DNA from: Liquidambar formosana
Taxonomy: Eukaryota > Streptophyta > Magnoliopsida > Saxifragales > Altingiaceae
Length of the DNA: 64,000 nucleotides
Reading direction: 5' to 3'
NCBI GenBank assembly: GCA_039720395.1
Contig: CM077832.1
Span: 30,174,303 to 30,238,302, forward strand
Shown: one piece after another, positions 20,879 through 31,445 of the stretch
Position numbering within the stretch: position 1 is the first letter of the stretch
Layout of the letters: each line of letters begins with the position of its first letter
Notes under the pieces: generated by a model
Told to the model about the DNA's origin: nothing
What the model saw: only the letters and a program-made list of their open reading frames with translations
Databases searched by the model: none
Translations under genes and position numbers: made by a program

Positions 20879-23800
20879 TCAAGGCGCCCACTTCATGGTC
20901 TTGAATTTTGAGCGTGTTTCTTCTAAGAGGTTTCGTATTTTCTTAAAGGCAACAAGTTCTTGGTTATTAATCACTGCAGACGTTTGGATTTCTGTGAGCT
21001 CTGCTTCTAAGCTAAGGACAATCTTGTTTTGCTCATATTGCTTTAGTTTTCCTTTAGCTATAGATGCCTCCAGCTTTTGGTCTTCTTTTGCCAGTCGAGC
21101 TAACTCCTCTTTCAATTCTGCTTGCTTAGCTTGTATATTCTACTGGCTCTCACGCATGGACTCTATGTGTTCATCATTGGCTCCCTTATCATCTGAAGTG
21201 GTAACTAATCGAGCCTTCACTTCATCTAAACGCTGGGTCTGCACGTCCATAGATCTATGCCCCTTCAAAGAAGACTCGGTATCAAAGTACCTCTTGACAT
21301 CACGAACATATTGTTGGATGCTCTCTCGTAATGAGGATGAATCAATTACTCCATTGGAGTCTCTCTTTTCACAGATTTTGTAGGCTGTTGGTTCAAAGGA
21401 AGAAACTTCCTTAAGAGGAAGACGTGAAAGTCTATAACTAATGCGCCCTCCTAACATCAGGGAACTGAAGCAACGAGCATTGTTAATTTCAGTGTTCAAC
21501 TCAAAAACTGAAACTTTAGCACCTAAAGCCGACCCTTTATGTTGGGTGAGTAAAGTTGGAGTCTACTGTTTACTTTGAGTAACATCTTCATAGTCAGAAA
21601 TGCTGACAGTAGTCTCGGTTGTTTTGTTAAGCATCTTGCTTCCTAGAATACCATTTGCTTCTTCGGCAACTTGATCATAAGGCCTTATCCCTGCAACTGA
21701 AAGCTCACTACAGGTAGGCAAATAATATGTATTCAAATCATCTTGATGTTCCCCTATTTCGTCATTGTTGGGAGCCTGTAATGAAATTAGTTGGATGAGT
21801 TCAAATAATTCTAATGACTAAATAACTTCTACAAGGTTATTTTTCATTATAAAAAAAGGGGTTACTTACTTGAAGTTTTTGAGAGTGGTTGCCTTCATAA
21901 GATTTTGGTTCGCTCCTTGGCCTTGAGTGCTTCCAACATTCATCGCTACACCTATCTCAATCAGCATCCATCGGGTCTTCTGTCAGGATGGTATCGTTAA
22001 GAATGGCAGAATTCTCCCTTGGACGCTTACGATTGGTAGCTTCATTGTCATTGGAATGGTTTTTTGAGTTTGCACATTAATAGGATCATCAATTGCCACA
22101 GTTGACCGGACCCGTCGAGTGGGGTTTCTAGACAGGTTTCATCTTGAGATTGGTGGACCGGAATACTCAAGTCTTCTTTTCCATTAATATTTGCATCAGG
22201 GGTCTCATCACTGCCTTCACCCGCTAAAAGTGTATCTCTTTTAGGCTCATGGGTTGCAACCTTAATCTTTATAGTCTTCTTCTCTATATGCTCTTTAGGA
22301 GTGTCAGCATTTTTAGCCTTTACTAGGGGTGGGATCACAAGTGGAGGCTTTTTAGTGACCTTTCTCGAGTGACTTTTCTCTTTGTGAACCATAGTTTCGA
22401 CAACTATGTCATCATCGCTTCCTTCAATTGGTAAGGAAGTAGTGGTCTTTGATTGCTTCTTCTTATCTTTCTTTGGCTTAGAAGGATCCGGGCCCGTGCT
22501 TTTGGTTAAAGCTTCCATTCCATCTCTAAGAAAATTCCCATGCACTTTCGAGCACCACTTATTATAATCCTGAGTAGTGTGTCTTCTAAAGCTGAAAGGG
22601 TGCGACAGGAATATGATCCTTTACTTAGTTTTCTTAAGGGTACAAGTTCTCCAAAGTTCGAGCGCCTGATCTAAAAAAGTAGAACGAATGTCTTCTTTGA
22701 GTGTGCCTGGGATATCTTGACAAAAACCAAATTGATGACTGAATCTATACGGGCTATATGGTTCAACAGTAAAAGTACTGCCACGTCGTAGGGTCAGATA
22801 AGCCGATTGAGCACTGATAGAATAGCTAATTGATGAGTTGGTTAAATTACTATCATCAACATAGAGCTCATTTTTGTTCTTGACAAGTGGCGTTGCATCC
22901 CAAATCACATTATCACCCAAATGTATAAGAGTTTGAGCATCATGATCACTAAAGTATCTGGTGCCTCCTTCACCAGAAAATGAAACCATTGCAGGTCCTG
23001 GAAGCTTAGTTAGTGTTGAAAAGTGGGTTTTGAAATAGTAGGCCAACCATCCATAGACATAGTGGATAGGGAAACAAGCATTTGACTGACCTGACTGCAA
23101 AGGATGGGAAATTTCGTTAAGTCCTTTATAAATGCTGGCTAATACTGGAACAGTAAGGCTAAATCTTCGATCAGCTGCCATCATGCTAGCAATTTTAAAG
23201 GTCCTTGGTCGAATGAAATTAAATAGCTTATCAGGAAGGACGAAAACACATAACCAGCATGAAAGAAAGGCATCCAAGTAGGTTTCTTCTTTTATATCAT
23301 CTTCGATCCCAATTTCCATGAAGGCACCTTCTTCTTCTGTAGTCCATTCACGAGGAGTACTAATGTCACCACTTGGGTTATGAGTCGACTTGGGACGCTC
23401 CGACTTCTTCGGTTTCCTAGCAGGAGGTTTCTTGTATTTTGGTGGTCCCTTGTACCAAAATTTGATCCATTGGACAATAGAAACGAGAGGCTGCTCATCA
23501 TTCTCATCATGTAGAAGGTGAAAGGCAGAGAGTAAATACTCACAACTTTTGGGGATGAATCTTCCATTTTGAATATCTATGCTAATTAATTCTGTAGAAC
23601 ATGGGATGACTTCATCGTAAAAATTCCCGAGGATGGAAAGGCCGCCAAGCATACGCAAGTCCCATAGTGAGATGGAGAACTCCCCCGCAGAAGTATGAAG
23701 TGTGTTCATTCTAGGACACCATGCTTCACAAAAAGCTCGAACGACATCCGCATTACGGTCATATGTATATAAAGATACAAGTAATGCATTGTATATCTGG

Positions 23801-24204
23801 GTGTCTATGAGGACCTTGTGATTTCTAGAAAGTATATCTTTTAGCCATTCCCAATAATTTGGAGTATAGTTGAATTCTCCGTTCAGCTGAAGTTTAGGTC
23901 CCTAGCGTGCTTTTTTAGAAATAATACTGTAGCCTAAAGTTATAAAGTTCTCTGATTTACAAGAAGTTTTGTGACCTGAAGATTTTAAGAACCATACTTT
24001 TGAAGAATGTCCAGGGTTTTGAGGAGCTTCTATTGACCAATCTGCTAAACCTGGTGAGATATTAAGTCTTGGCCATGGTCCTCTAAAACGACCAATCACT
24101 GGTGGAGCCATAAGGAGTGTAGTCTTCCTCTCTGAGCCTCTATCTTTAAGGTTGATGATCTCTAAAAATTTTCCTTTGGATGAAGAAATATCATTGAAAG
24201 TCAT
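20879..24204 (-). pseudogene. antisense extra ORF with plant mobile domain (PMD)
   Basis: On the strand opposite to gag-pol, one reading frame runs from the ATG at 24204 through 22048, broken only by TAG at 23902-23904 and TAA at 22621-22623. A shift then leads into 21499-20879, which has one more stop near 21140. The first part, about 520 residues, resembles the aminotransferase-like plant mobile domain (LWDLRMLGGLSILGNFYDEV, PDKLFNFIRPRTFKIA, YGWLAYYFKTHF). The middle is Lys/Ser/Thr-rich with likely nuclear-targeting clusters (KPKKDKKKQSK). The end is a Glu/Lys/Gln-rich probable coiled coil. PMD proteins in hosts (MAIN, MAIL1) act in nuclear silencing, and PMD-bearing antisense ORFs are known in Tat-lineage elements. 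The role in the element is unknown. The low number of stops for about 3.3 kb suggests past selection. Confidence 0.8.
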
Positions 24205-24387
24205 TATGATAAAAGTAAAAGAAGGTGATCCTGAAAAGAGGAACGATGAAGCAAAGTATAAGAGGAATTTAAAAAAAAAAATGCAAATTTAATCTCATTG
24301 TGAGGACAAAGATGATAGGGATTGCGTAAGAATATGTTCTTAAGTCTATCCTATGGATTTTCGTTGAGCATGAATGATTTAGGTGTA

Positions 24388-24995
24388 GATCGTCACGGGT
24401 TTGTCCTGTGGCCTTCATTGGTGATAGCCTCAAATAAATCCTCACAGGTCTGTCCTGTGGCCTTCATTCGTGACGACGCAAGTAAATCCTCACGAGTCTG
24501 TCCCGTAGCCTTCATTCATGGTGGCGCAAATAAATCCTCACAGGTTTGTCCTGTGGCCTTCATTCGTGACGGCGTAAGTAAATCCTCACGGGTCTGTCCC
24601 GTGGCCTTCATTCATGGTGGCGCAAATAAATCCTCACAGGTCTGTCCTGTGGCCTTCATTCGTGATGGCGTAAGTAAATCCTCACGGGTCTGTCCCGTAG
24701 CCTTTATTCATGGTGGCGCAAATAAATCATTACGGGTCTGTCCCGTGGCCTTCATTCGTGACAGTGCAAATAAATCCTCATGGGTCTGTCCCGTGGCATT
24801 CATTTGTGATGGTGCAAGTAAATTCTCACGAGTCTGTCCCGTGGCCTTCATTGGTGGTGCAAATAAATCCTTATGGGTCTGTCCCATGGCCTTCATTAGT
24901 GATAGCTCAAATAAATCCTCAAGGGTCTATCTCGTGGTCTTTATATGTGAATGGCCCAAGTAAGAATCTTCACGAGTCTGTCTTGTGGCCTTCAA
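24388..24995 (+). repeat. 48-bp minisatellite, about 13 copies
   Basis: The consensus unit is 48 bp, built around CACGGGTCTGTCCCGTGGCC plus TTCATTCATGGTGGCGCAAATAAAT-like spacer. Because 48 is a multiple of three, one strand stays open over the whole array, but that ORF is a by-product. Each unit has a short stem, 5-6 bp around a TCTGT loop. Tandem repeats in the 3' untranslated region are typical of Tat-group elements and can seed satellites. Confidence 0.92.
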
Positions 24996-25419
24996 TTATA
25001 TTACATCTTCATTATTCACTTTGGCTAGGCATAATATGGGTGGTCGACTCCAAAGTAAGTGGTCATTCTATTCAATAAAGCTGAGGATAGTGATTAGAGA
25101 TGATGATGAGATGGATAGGATAAAGAATTCTTTCAAGGCATTTGGAATTTACAAAGAAAAAAAAATTGTACGTGTATGTCTTCATCGGCCAATACATATA
25201 TTCAAGGAATAAAGAAAAAAAAATGTGGTGTGCATAAGTGCATTCAAAGTGCTGCCAGTTTGTGTGTGGTTATTTGTGCAAGTTAGAGATTTATTTATTG
25301 ATCAAGTCAAAAAAAAAAAAAAAAGAATTGATGATTTGATTGTTAGATTATGAAAAAAAAAAAGAAAAAAAAAAGGGCTTTCCGAAGACTTCGTGTGGCG
25401 CACTTATACAGCTACATCT

Positions 25420-25910
25420 TATGTTCATCTTCTTCGAGAAAATGGTGTATTTGTTTAAGGACTTGCCCAAGGGATCACCTCACGGCTGGCTGGTGCACTT
25501 GGACCGCAAAGGGCATCCTTATCTAATCAACCCCTTCTCGAAAACTCGAATTCTACTTCCCTTGGTGGAATCGTGGGGCCATCTTTTGCTTGTTATGAGG
25601 TTTCGCGTTTATTTGATGAATGCCGAAAGAGAACCCTTTGTGGAGGGCTAAGCCTTTCAATAATGGAAGCAACCTCACAAGGATATGTGAAGCTCCGAGC
25701 TAGGACAATGGTATTTGAGGTGTATAAGCTGGATTTAAAAAAAAAATAAAAATGGTGGAGCCGTGGAGGTGGAGTCCTTAGGCGATGGCTGCTTGTTTCT
25801 TAGGGTAAAATGTATATTCACCGTCACTCTCAGCTTGAGATGCTCCAGTTTGCAAAGGAAATTCATTGATGATTATTGGGGACGAGTGAAGGAGGAGTAG
25901 TTGAATTCAG
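25420..25910 (+). pseudogene. captured F-box/DUF295-type gene fragment
   Basis: The frame at 25340-25651 reads GSPHGWLVHLDRKGHPYLIN and PFSKTRILLPLV, the SHGWLV...LLNPF signature of plant F-box/DUF295 (SKIP23-like) proteins. Shifted frames downstream continue the same family: MVFEVYKLDL near 25710-25735, VEVESLGDGCLFL near 25765-25802 and CKGNSLMIIGDE near 25850-25888. Several frameshifts separate them. It lies inside the LTR element between the minisatellite and an A-rich tract, on the same strand as gag-pol. It is best read as host gene sequence captured by the element. Confidence 0.65.
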
Positions 25911-26119
25911 TGTTCAACTTAGAAGATCAAAGTATCAAAACGATTTATGGTTGTAATTTTGGGAGGGTCGCATCACCAACCCTTTGGGTTGTTCCTAATC
26001 CATAGTTCTCTTGTCAGTGTTTCACTTGCATGAAGTCCCATGTAACAACAAAATCATTTAGAAATCCGAGGTGGTGCAAGTTGAAAAATGCGAATAGAGG
26101 GAGAGTTTGGCTGGAAGGA

Positions 26120-26325
26120 CATTGGCACTTAAAAAAAAAAAAAAAAAAAACCAGAAAGAGAAAGAAAAAGAAAGAAAGAAAAAGGAAAAAAAGATGCTAT
26201 GCGTTTTCAACTGGGAAAAAAAAAAAAAAAACGAAAGAAAGAAAGAAAGAAAGACTGAAAAATAAAAATAAAAATGGATGTTATGCGTGTCCAACTGAAA
26301 AAAAAAAAAAAAAAAAAAATCAATA
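26120..26325. repeat. A-rich low-complexity tract
   Basis: Long A runs broken by G give simple Lys-rich frames that are not real genes. GTTTTCAACTG and GTCCAACTGAAAA recur, so part of it is a short duplication. Confidence 0.8.
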
Positions 26326-27117
26326 AGAAGAATGATATAGTACGTGGTGTATGGCGGGATTATATGGAACCATTGCTGCAAAAGCTACGATCGAACACGA
26401 TCAATGGACAATTGAATTGATCGCCGTAAGGGAACCTCAGCGGAGTCACGATGCTAGGCTAACGGATGATGTAGGCCCCAATCGAGCCCACAAGAAGGTT
26501 AATTCTAGTCAATCCCATGGCGTGATCATGGTACCATAAATTTCTGGGCGTTGAATATTGTGGTAAAGGAATTTTTTTAGTCCAAGTGGGTCCCTTTTCT
26601 TTGAATCAATGCATTGAACAGGGGTAAAGAAATGCTTCCATTGATCAAATTTGAGCAGGGGTACCTTATGCGTGGAAGTCAACAAAGCTTTGGGCTGGTT
26701 TCATGTTTATTTTGTCCTTTACATGATTTCATGCATGATGCAAATAGCAATTTAGCAAAAAAAAAAAAAAAAAAAAAAAATGTTGAATAAGAGAAGCTAG
26801 GAAGAGGACGTGCTCACCTGTGAGAATTCTTGCGCGCAAAAGACAAAGAAGCAAGGGCTGAACACGAATTGATTTTAGAAGGACTCTTGCGATCTTTAGT
26901 AAGAATCTACAGCATCAAGGGGTTTATATTTTATAGACACTAGATGAAGCAAGTTCAATTCTTGTAGAACTTCAATTCATATTTAAATTAGGACTTCTTT
27001 AAAAAATTTTGCATGATATACGCTCCTAATTGCAAGTGAAATAGAATTGTGTTTCCTATCCCAATGAGGAGTCAGATTTTTACATGGCTTTAGCATGGAT
27101 TAACGTGGATGTGAAGG

Positions 27118-27211
27118 GCATGTGTGGGCCGCAAGCTTGCTACTATCCAAGAAGACTTGGAGTCATTCACTACGTGGGTCCAAAAAATAAAGCCAATGGT
27201 GGGACTTTTGG

Positions 27212-27243
<32 letters not shown>

Positions 27244-27299
27244 CACAAAAATGGCATGTGTGGCAAGCTATTATCCAAGAAGACTTGGAAACATTCACT
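27118..27299 (+). repeat. direct repeat pair in retrotransposon 3' region
   Basis: GGCATGTGTGG...CTATCCAAGAAGACTTGGA occurs at 27118-27173 and again at about 27252-27299, separated by a poly-A tract. Function unknown. Confidence 0.75.
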
Positions 27300-27663
27300 A
27301 AAATAAAATAAAATAAAATGAAAAAGAAGGCAAGTAGCCATGTGGGGGCATAAATGTAGTAGCCACGTGGATTCCACTAAAAAAAAATAAGGATTGATTC
27401 AAGTTCATTTGCCCTATGAAAAGTGGAGGAATAAGCCAAGAATTTTGTCCGTATTATAGGCTTCCAAAATTGATGGATTATAGTAGGGAATTTTGGCAAG
27501 TTCTACATTGCAACTAGTATCTTTACATGGCATATGTCATGTGCACAAAATCATCAGTTCAAAAAAAAAAAAAATAAAAAAAAAATAATAATTAAAAAAA
27601 ATAAAAAAAAAATTTTCGAGACATGTCCGCTTCTTACACTACTAAATTGTGTACGCAAACAAG

Positions 27664-27678
27664 TCTCGAGGGGGCATT
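27664..27678 (+). other. polypurine tract
   Basis: TCTCGAGGGGGCATT lies directly before the TGTAGAATG start of the 3' LTR, the position of the plus-strand primer in LTR retrotransposons. Confidence 0.65.
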
Positions 27679-28527
27679 TGTAGAATGAGAAAATTTGCAA
27701 CCACTCACAAGTGGGAACGTGTCTTAAAGTCAACTAAATTATGGCAAATTAAATTTGGCCACGTGTCTTCTTATAAGTTGAGTGGGATATATTTATGGCA
27801 AATAAATGTGTACCATGTGTCTTTTATTACACAGCATTGGCTAATTACAAGTTGCCACATGTTTTAAAATTGCTGCACAGGTGGCCAAATCAAATATTGC
27901 CACTTGTCAATTGAGACCAAATAAAAGGAGGACAAATAGTTCTTCCAATCAAATGTTGCCACGTGTTCTGACTCGGATGGCTATCAAATAATTAATATTT
28001 GTCCTTTTATAAAATATAAATAAGGGATAATTATTAAGAAGTCAATTCTTATCATAATACTCTTCACCCTACCACTATAAATAGAGGTAGCCCCCAAGGG
28101 TCAAAGGGGGAGACATTCAAGCAACAAAGCTCTATCAGACCAAAGCCTCGAAAGCTCTGACGTGACCAACATTCAAGCATTAAAGCTCTATTGGATTAAA
28201 GCCTCAAAAGCTCCATAGAACTTCTACACCAAAGACTCAAGATGAAGAACTCGCACCAAAGTTCATAGTCTCTAATATGCTCAAAGCCTAGAGACTCACA
28301 CAAGAGATCCATTCTACCTACATCGAAGGAGATTTCGCCCACTGAATCGAGAACAAGCTACTCAAGCCCTCGAGTCAAAGTTTCAAGGAGAGAAGAATCA
28401 GAGGATTACATTACTTTGCGAACAAAGTTTACACAGAGATTGTATTCCGCTACTACAAATTAATAAAATTATCTTTTGTCCACTTTTTTTGGTCTATTTA
28501 TTTTTAGACACGAAATTTGTGCGTACA
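27679..28527 (+). repeat. 3' LTR, complete (849 bp)
   Basis: It starts TGTAGAATGAG and ends GCGTACA, giving the TG...CA borders. It has TATAAATA at 28076-28083 and AATAAA at 28462-28467. It keeps the 108 bp that the 5' LTR has lost. Confidence 0.93.
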
Positions 28528-28532
28528 ACCAC
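28528..28532. repeat. target site duplication ACCAC, right copy
   Basis: It matches 12101-12105 exactly. Confidence 0.9.
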
Positions 28533-28559
28533 CATTACCAATCAACAATTGTATGTAAA

Positions 28560-28913
28560 CTTATGCTTGACTCCAAAATTTGAAATTCCATAGATATAAC
28601 AACATAGCCTAAAGCCACATAGATCCAAAGGGAAACTTAGGGTTCTTGAAAGGATGCTCAGGGAAAAAAAAAAAAAAAAAAAAAAAAAAAAACAAAGCCT
28701 AAACCCACAGATATCCAAACGGCATTGATATATCTAAACCCGTATAGATCCAAAATCTATTTTGGATCCAAATGGCATTGATATATCTAAACCCACATAG
28801 ATCCAAACTCTGTTCTTGAAAGGATGCAAAAAAAAAAAAAAAAAAAAAAAAAGAAAAAAAAAAGAAAGAAAAAAGGAAGAAAAAACCGAGCCTAAACCCA
28901 CGTAGATCCAAAC
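28560..28913. repeat. short-period repeat and poly-A tracts before assembly gap
   Basis: Phrases such as CCTAAACCCACATAGATCC recur about five times (28605, 28700, 28735, 28790, 28890) separated by A runs. The repeat runs into the gap of N. Confidence 0.7.
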
Positions 28914-29013
28914 NNNNNNNNNNNNNNNNNNNNNNNNNNNNNNNNNNNNNNNNNNNNNNNNNNNNNNNNNNNNNNNNNNNNNNNNNNNNNNNNNNNNNNN
29001 NNNNNNNNNNNNN
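28914..29013. other. assembly gap (100 N)
   Basis: A run of exactly 100 N, which usually marks a gap of unknown size. Confidence 1.
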
Positions 29014-29293
29014 AAACATCATTTTGAACAACTTTGCCGAAGAAATGTTTTTCAAAATCTATAGTTTAAGTGGACTTTTTGGCCAAAAATGAAATAGGGA
29101 CTATAAATGGCCAAAAAGTCTACTTAAATGATAGATTTTTGAAAAACTTTTTCTGCAAAGTTGTTCAAAATGATGTTTCTAGTAGACTATATGACCATTT
29201 TTCCTAAAAACCTTTTATTGTTTCTTAAACCTTAAAAAAAATTAAATTAGTAGGGTGGGGAGGATATCACTTGAAAGGGTTGCATATCCGAAC
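29014..29293. mobile_element. truncated fold-back MITE, relative of 1436-1835
   Basis: AAACATCATTTTGAACAACTTTG and its inverted partner CAAAGTTGTTCAAAATGATG share the core of the MITE at 1436-1835, and the right arm ends GGGTTGCATATCCGAACC. The left arm is lost in the gap. A poly-G tract follows at about 29306-29322. Confidence 0.7.
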
Positions 29294-29445
29294 CAAAAAA
29301 AAAGGGGGGGGGGGGGGGGGGGCCCAAACTCATGAGCCCAAAAGCCCAACTTGAAAAATCTTGAATTTTGAACTAAAAAAATTACCATCGTGGAGCAGTA
29401 ATATTACTATTTGTCAATGGTAATGCTTTAATGCTTTTTATATGA

Positions 29446-29474
29446 CTAGGAAGGGGTCACGTGCAAAGCACGTG
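29446..29474 (-). other. Helitron 3' terminus: hairpin and CTAG
   Basis: Seven-base arms CACGTGC/GCACGTG around AAA lie 8 bp inside the CTAG end. The flanking base is T on the element strand, consistent with insertion between A and T. Confidence 0.85.
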
Positions 29475-30126
29475 AATTGTGGCATTTGCCATTACTCATT
29501 TGATTTTTTTCAATTGAGCAAAAGGAATAGTATGTTGGCTTACCATTGAACTACATATCTAACCACTAATTACTGATATTATGGAAGATTGTATATTTAG
29601 TTTACTCGCCAGACAGAGGAAAAGAAAAAAAACTACAATTAGATTTCTAAGGCAAAAGTAATATAACAATTAGTTTTATCAAATCATATCAAAATCTTCA
29701 AATCGTACTCTAATATAACATACAAAATACAAATCAAGAATAATGTGTTTAAATCTTGCTCCCACACTTTACATCAAAATAATTTTGTCAGATCTTTGTG
29801 CCAATGATACCCAGCTTAAATCTTAGAACTACCATCAACAGAAAGTTTTTGATATTGAATCTTTTCACTGACATCGAGAGTTTCAAAAATTATATCATTA
29901 GACAAATTTGCACCACATATTAAACTAAGCTACTAACTTCAAACATGAAGATGTACGGGGAAAAATTTGGACAATCAACGGAAGCACTTCAGTAGTGGTG
30001 GTCCGACGATCTGGAATGCTGTAACACAGTTGTCTAGAGAGAGCTGCAATGGCGAGATGGAGATGACAATACTACTTAGTAGTAGAAGCACAAAGACGAA
30101 AGAGATGGCGCTTGGGCTTTCAAGTG

Positions 30127-30207
30127 AACAGTTGTGCTAAGTGCTTCAATGAATAGTAGTGCTAGGTGCTTCGATGAATAGTAGTGTTAGGTACTCATTG
30201 AACAGTA
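30127..30207. repeat. 25-bp tandem repeat, three copies
   Basis: GTGCTAAGTGCTTCAATGAA, GTGCTAGGTGCTTCGATGAA and a diverged third copy, each followed by a TAGTA-like end. It lies inside the Helitron. Confidence 0.65.
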
Positions 30208-30737
30208 ACCTGAAAAGCACAAAAACGCGTTAGAAGAAAACGGGGGTTGCCTAGCCGAAGACCCTCCAACGGTCAAGTTAGTTCTCAAACGGTTAGAAAA
30301 AAGAAGAAGAAAAGAGCTAAGGTTTTACAAGAGCGATGCACCTCTCCTGGTAGAAAGTGATAATGTTCCTTTTTTAGAGGAAGTTAGGTTAGGGTTTTAG
30401 TCCTGGTTAGTGACAGCTATTCGACTATGGTCAGATTAGCATAACCGTTTTTGACCATAGTCGAGTTAGCTTAGCTGGCAATCGCTAAGCACAGTGCGTG
30501 CTTGGAGTGTTTTATTCCTCAGGGAAATTTATATTCGATTGTCAATAAAAGTTTGCCAAGTCTGAGCAATCTTTGAACAAGCGGAGGGTAAATCTGGTTT
30601 GGTTATGATCAAGCTAAGTGATCACTATTATGAACTGAGGGCCCTTTGGCTTGAGCCCATGAAGCCGAAGCCTTGGTATCTGAACTGTCAATCTGGTCAT
30701 AAACAAGAGCCTTTTTAGCCTGAGCATAGTAGATTGA

Positions 30738-30963
30738 AGAGATGGTTCTTGGCTCGAACATGTGTAGACTAAGGGGAGATGGTTCTTTGGCCCGAGCATG
30801 TGCGGACCAAGGAGATGGTTCTTTGGTCTGAGCATTTACAAACCGAGGAGATTGGTTCTTTGGCCCGAACATATGTGGACCGAAGTAGATAGTTCTTTAG
30901 CCTGAGCATGTGTAGACCGAGGAGATGTTCTTTGGCCCGAACATGTGTGGACCGAAGAGATGG
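30738..30963. repeat. 36-bp minisatellite, about six copies
   Basis: Units of the form GATGGTTCTTTGGCCCGAGC followed by ATGTGCGGACCAAGGA repeat at 35-38 bp. Length is mostly a multiple of three, which leaves open frames on the minus strand, but I see no sign that they are real genes. It lies near the Helitron 3' end. Confidence 0.85.
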
Positions 30964-31445
30964 TTTGATGATCAGATGCTTTTATAGCCAAGTGCTTAGG
31001 CTAATGAGCCTAGGCCGAATAGTCGTGGACCGAACAGATTTGGACCGAATAGATTCGACCCAAAGATAAAGTTTGTAGTGGTTGAGAATTGTGGTATGGA
31101 ACGCTTATAATGCTTAGGTAACCGAGGTAATTTACCTAAGCAATCTTCTTTGAGCTTCCTGATTTGATATTTCTCCATTGAAATAAAGAAAAGCTTGGTT
31201 GAGCACTTTTCCATGTGTCTTTTGATCATTGGTGGTTAGAATTTTCCCACACAATATCCTAACAGGCAACACATCATGTACAAGTACCACATTATCGACA
31301 AAAGGAAGTAGCCTTATGCGCCTATACATGACAAAATAGCTACTTTAGAAGCTTGTTCAGAAACAAAAAGGATCAAAAGTAAGATATATTGACAAGCATT
31401 TTCTAGGATGCATTTGAGCATCCTTCGTCATCAAAAGAAAGCTTT

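Larger units (their letters stand above)
12106..28527 (+). mobile_element. Tat-lineage Ty3/gypsy LTR retrotransposon, 16.4 kb, defective
   Basis: LTRs flank gag, protease, reverse transcriptase, RNase H, an additional archaeal-type RNase H and integrase in the Ty3/gypsy order. The extra RNase H, the long 3' region with an antisense ORF and tandem repeats all fit the plant Tat/Ogre/Retand group. A perfect 5-bp duplication flanks the element. Many stops and frameshifts break every ORF. The 5' LTR lacks its last 108 bp and the primer-binding site. By hand count the shared 741 bp of the LTRs differ at about two dozen sites, roughly 3%, so the insertion is not recent. Confidence 0.93.

Noticed and set aside
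22621..23709. PMD frame as an independent host gene
   Set aside because: It lies inside the LTR element in the place known for antisense extra ORFs of this lineage.
24322..24963. 213-aa repetitive ORF on the plus strand
   Set aside because: It is open only because the 48-bp repeat is a multiple of three, so it is not treated as a gene.
24388..24995. CRISPR-like array
   Set aside because: Units are contiguous tandem copies without unique spacers, in a plant retrotransposon.
26030..26326. Lys-rich ORF
   Set aside because: Produced by A-rich low-complexity sequence.
31060..31085. TTTGTAGTGG as the right end of the CACTA element at 7234
   Set aside because: Only eight bases match the terminus, the flanking three bases do not match, and it lies inside the Helitron.
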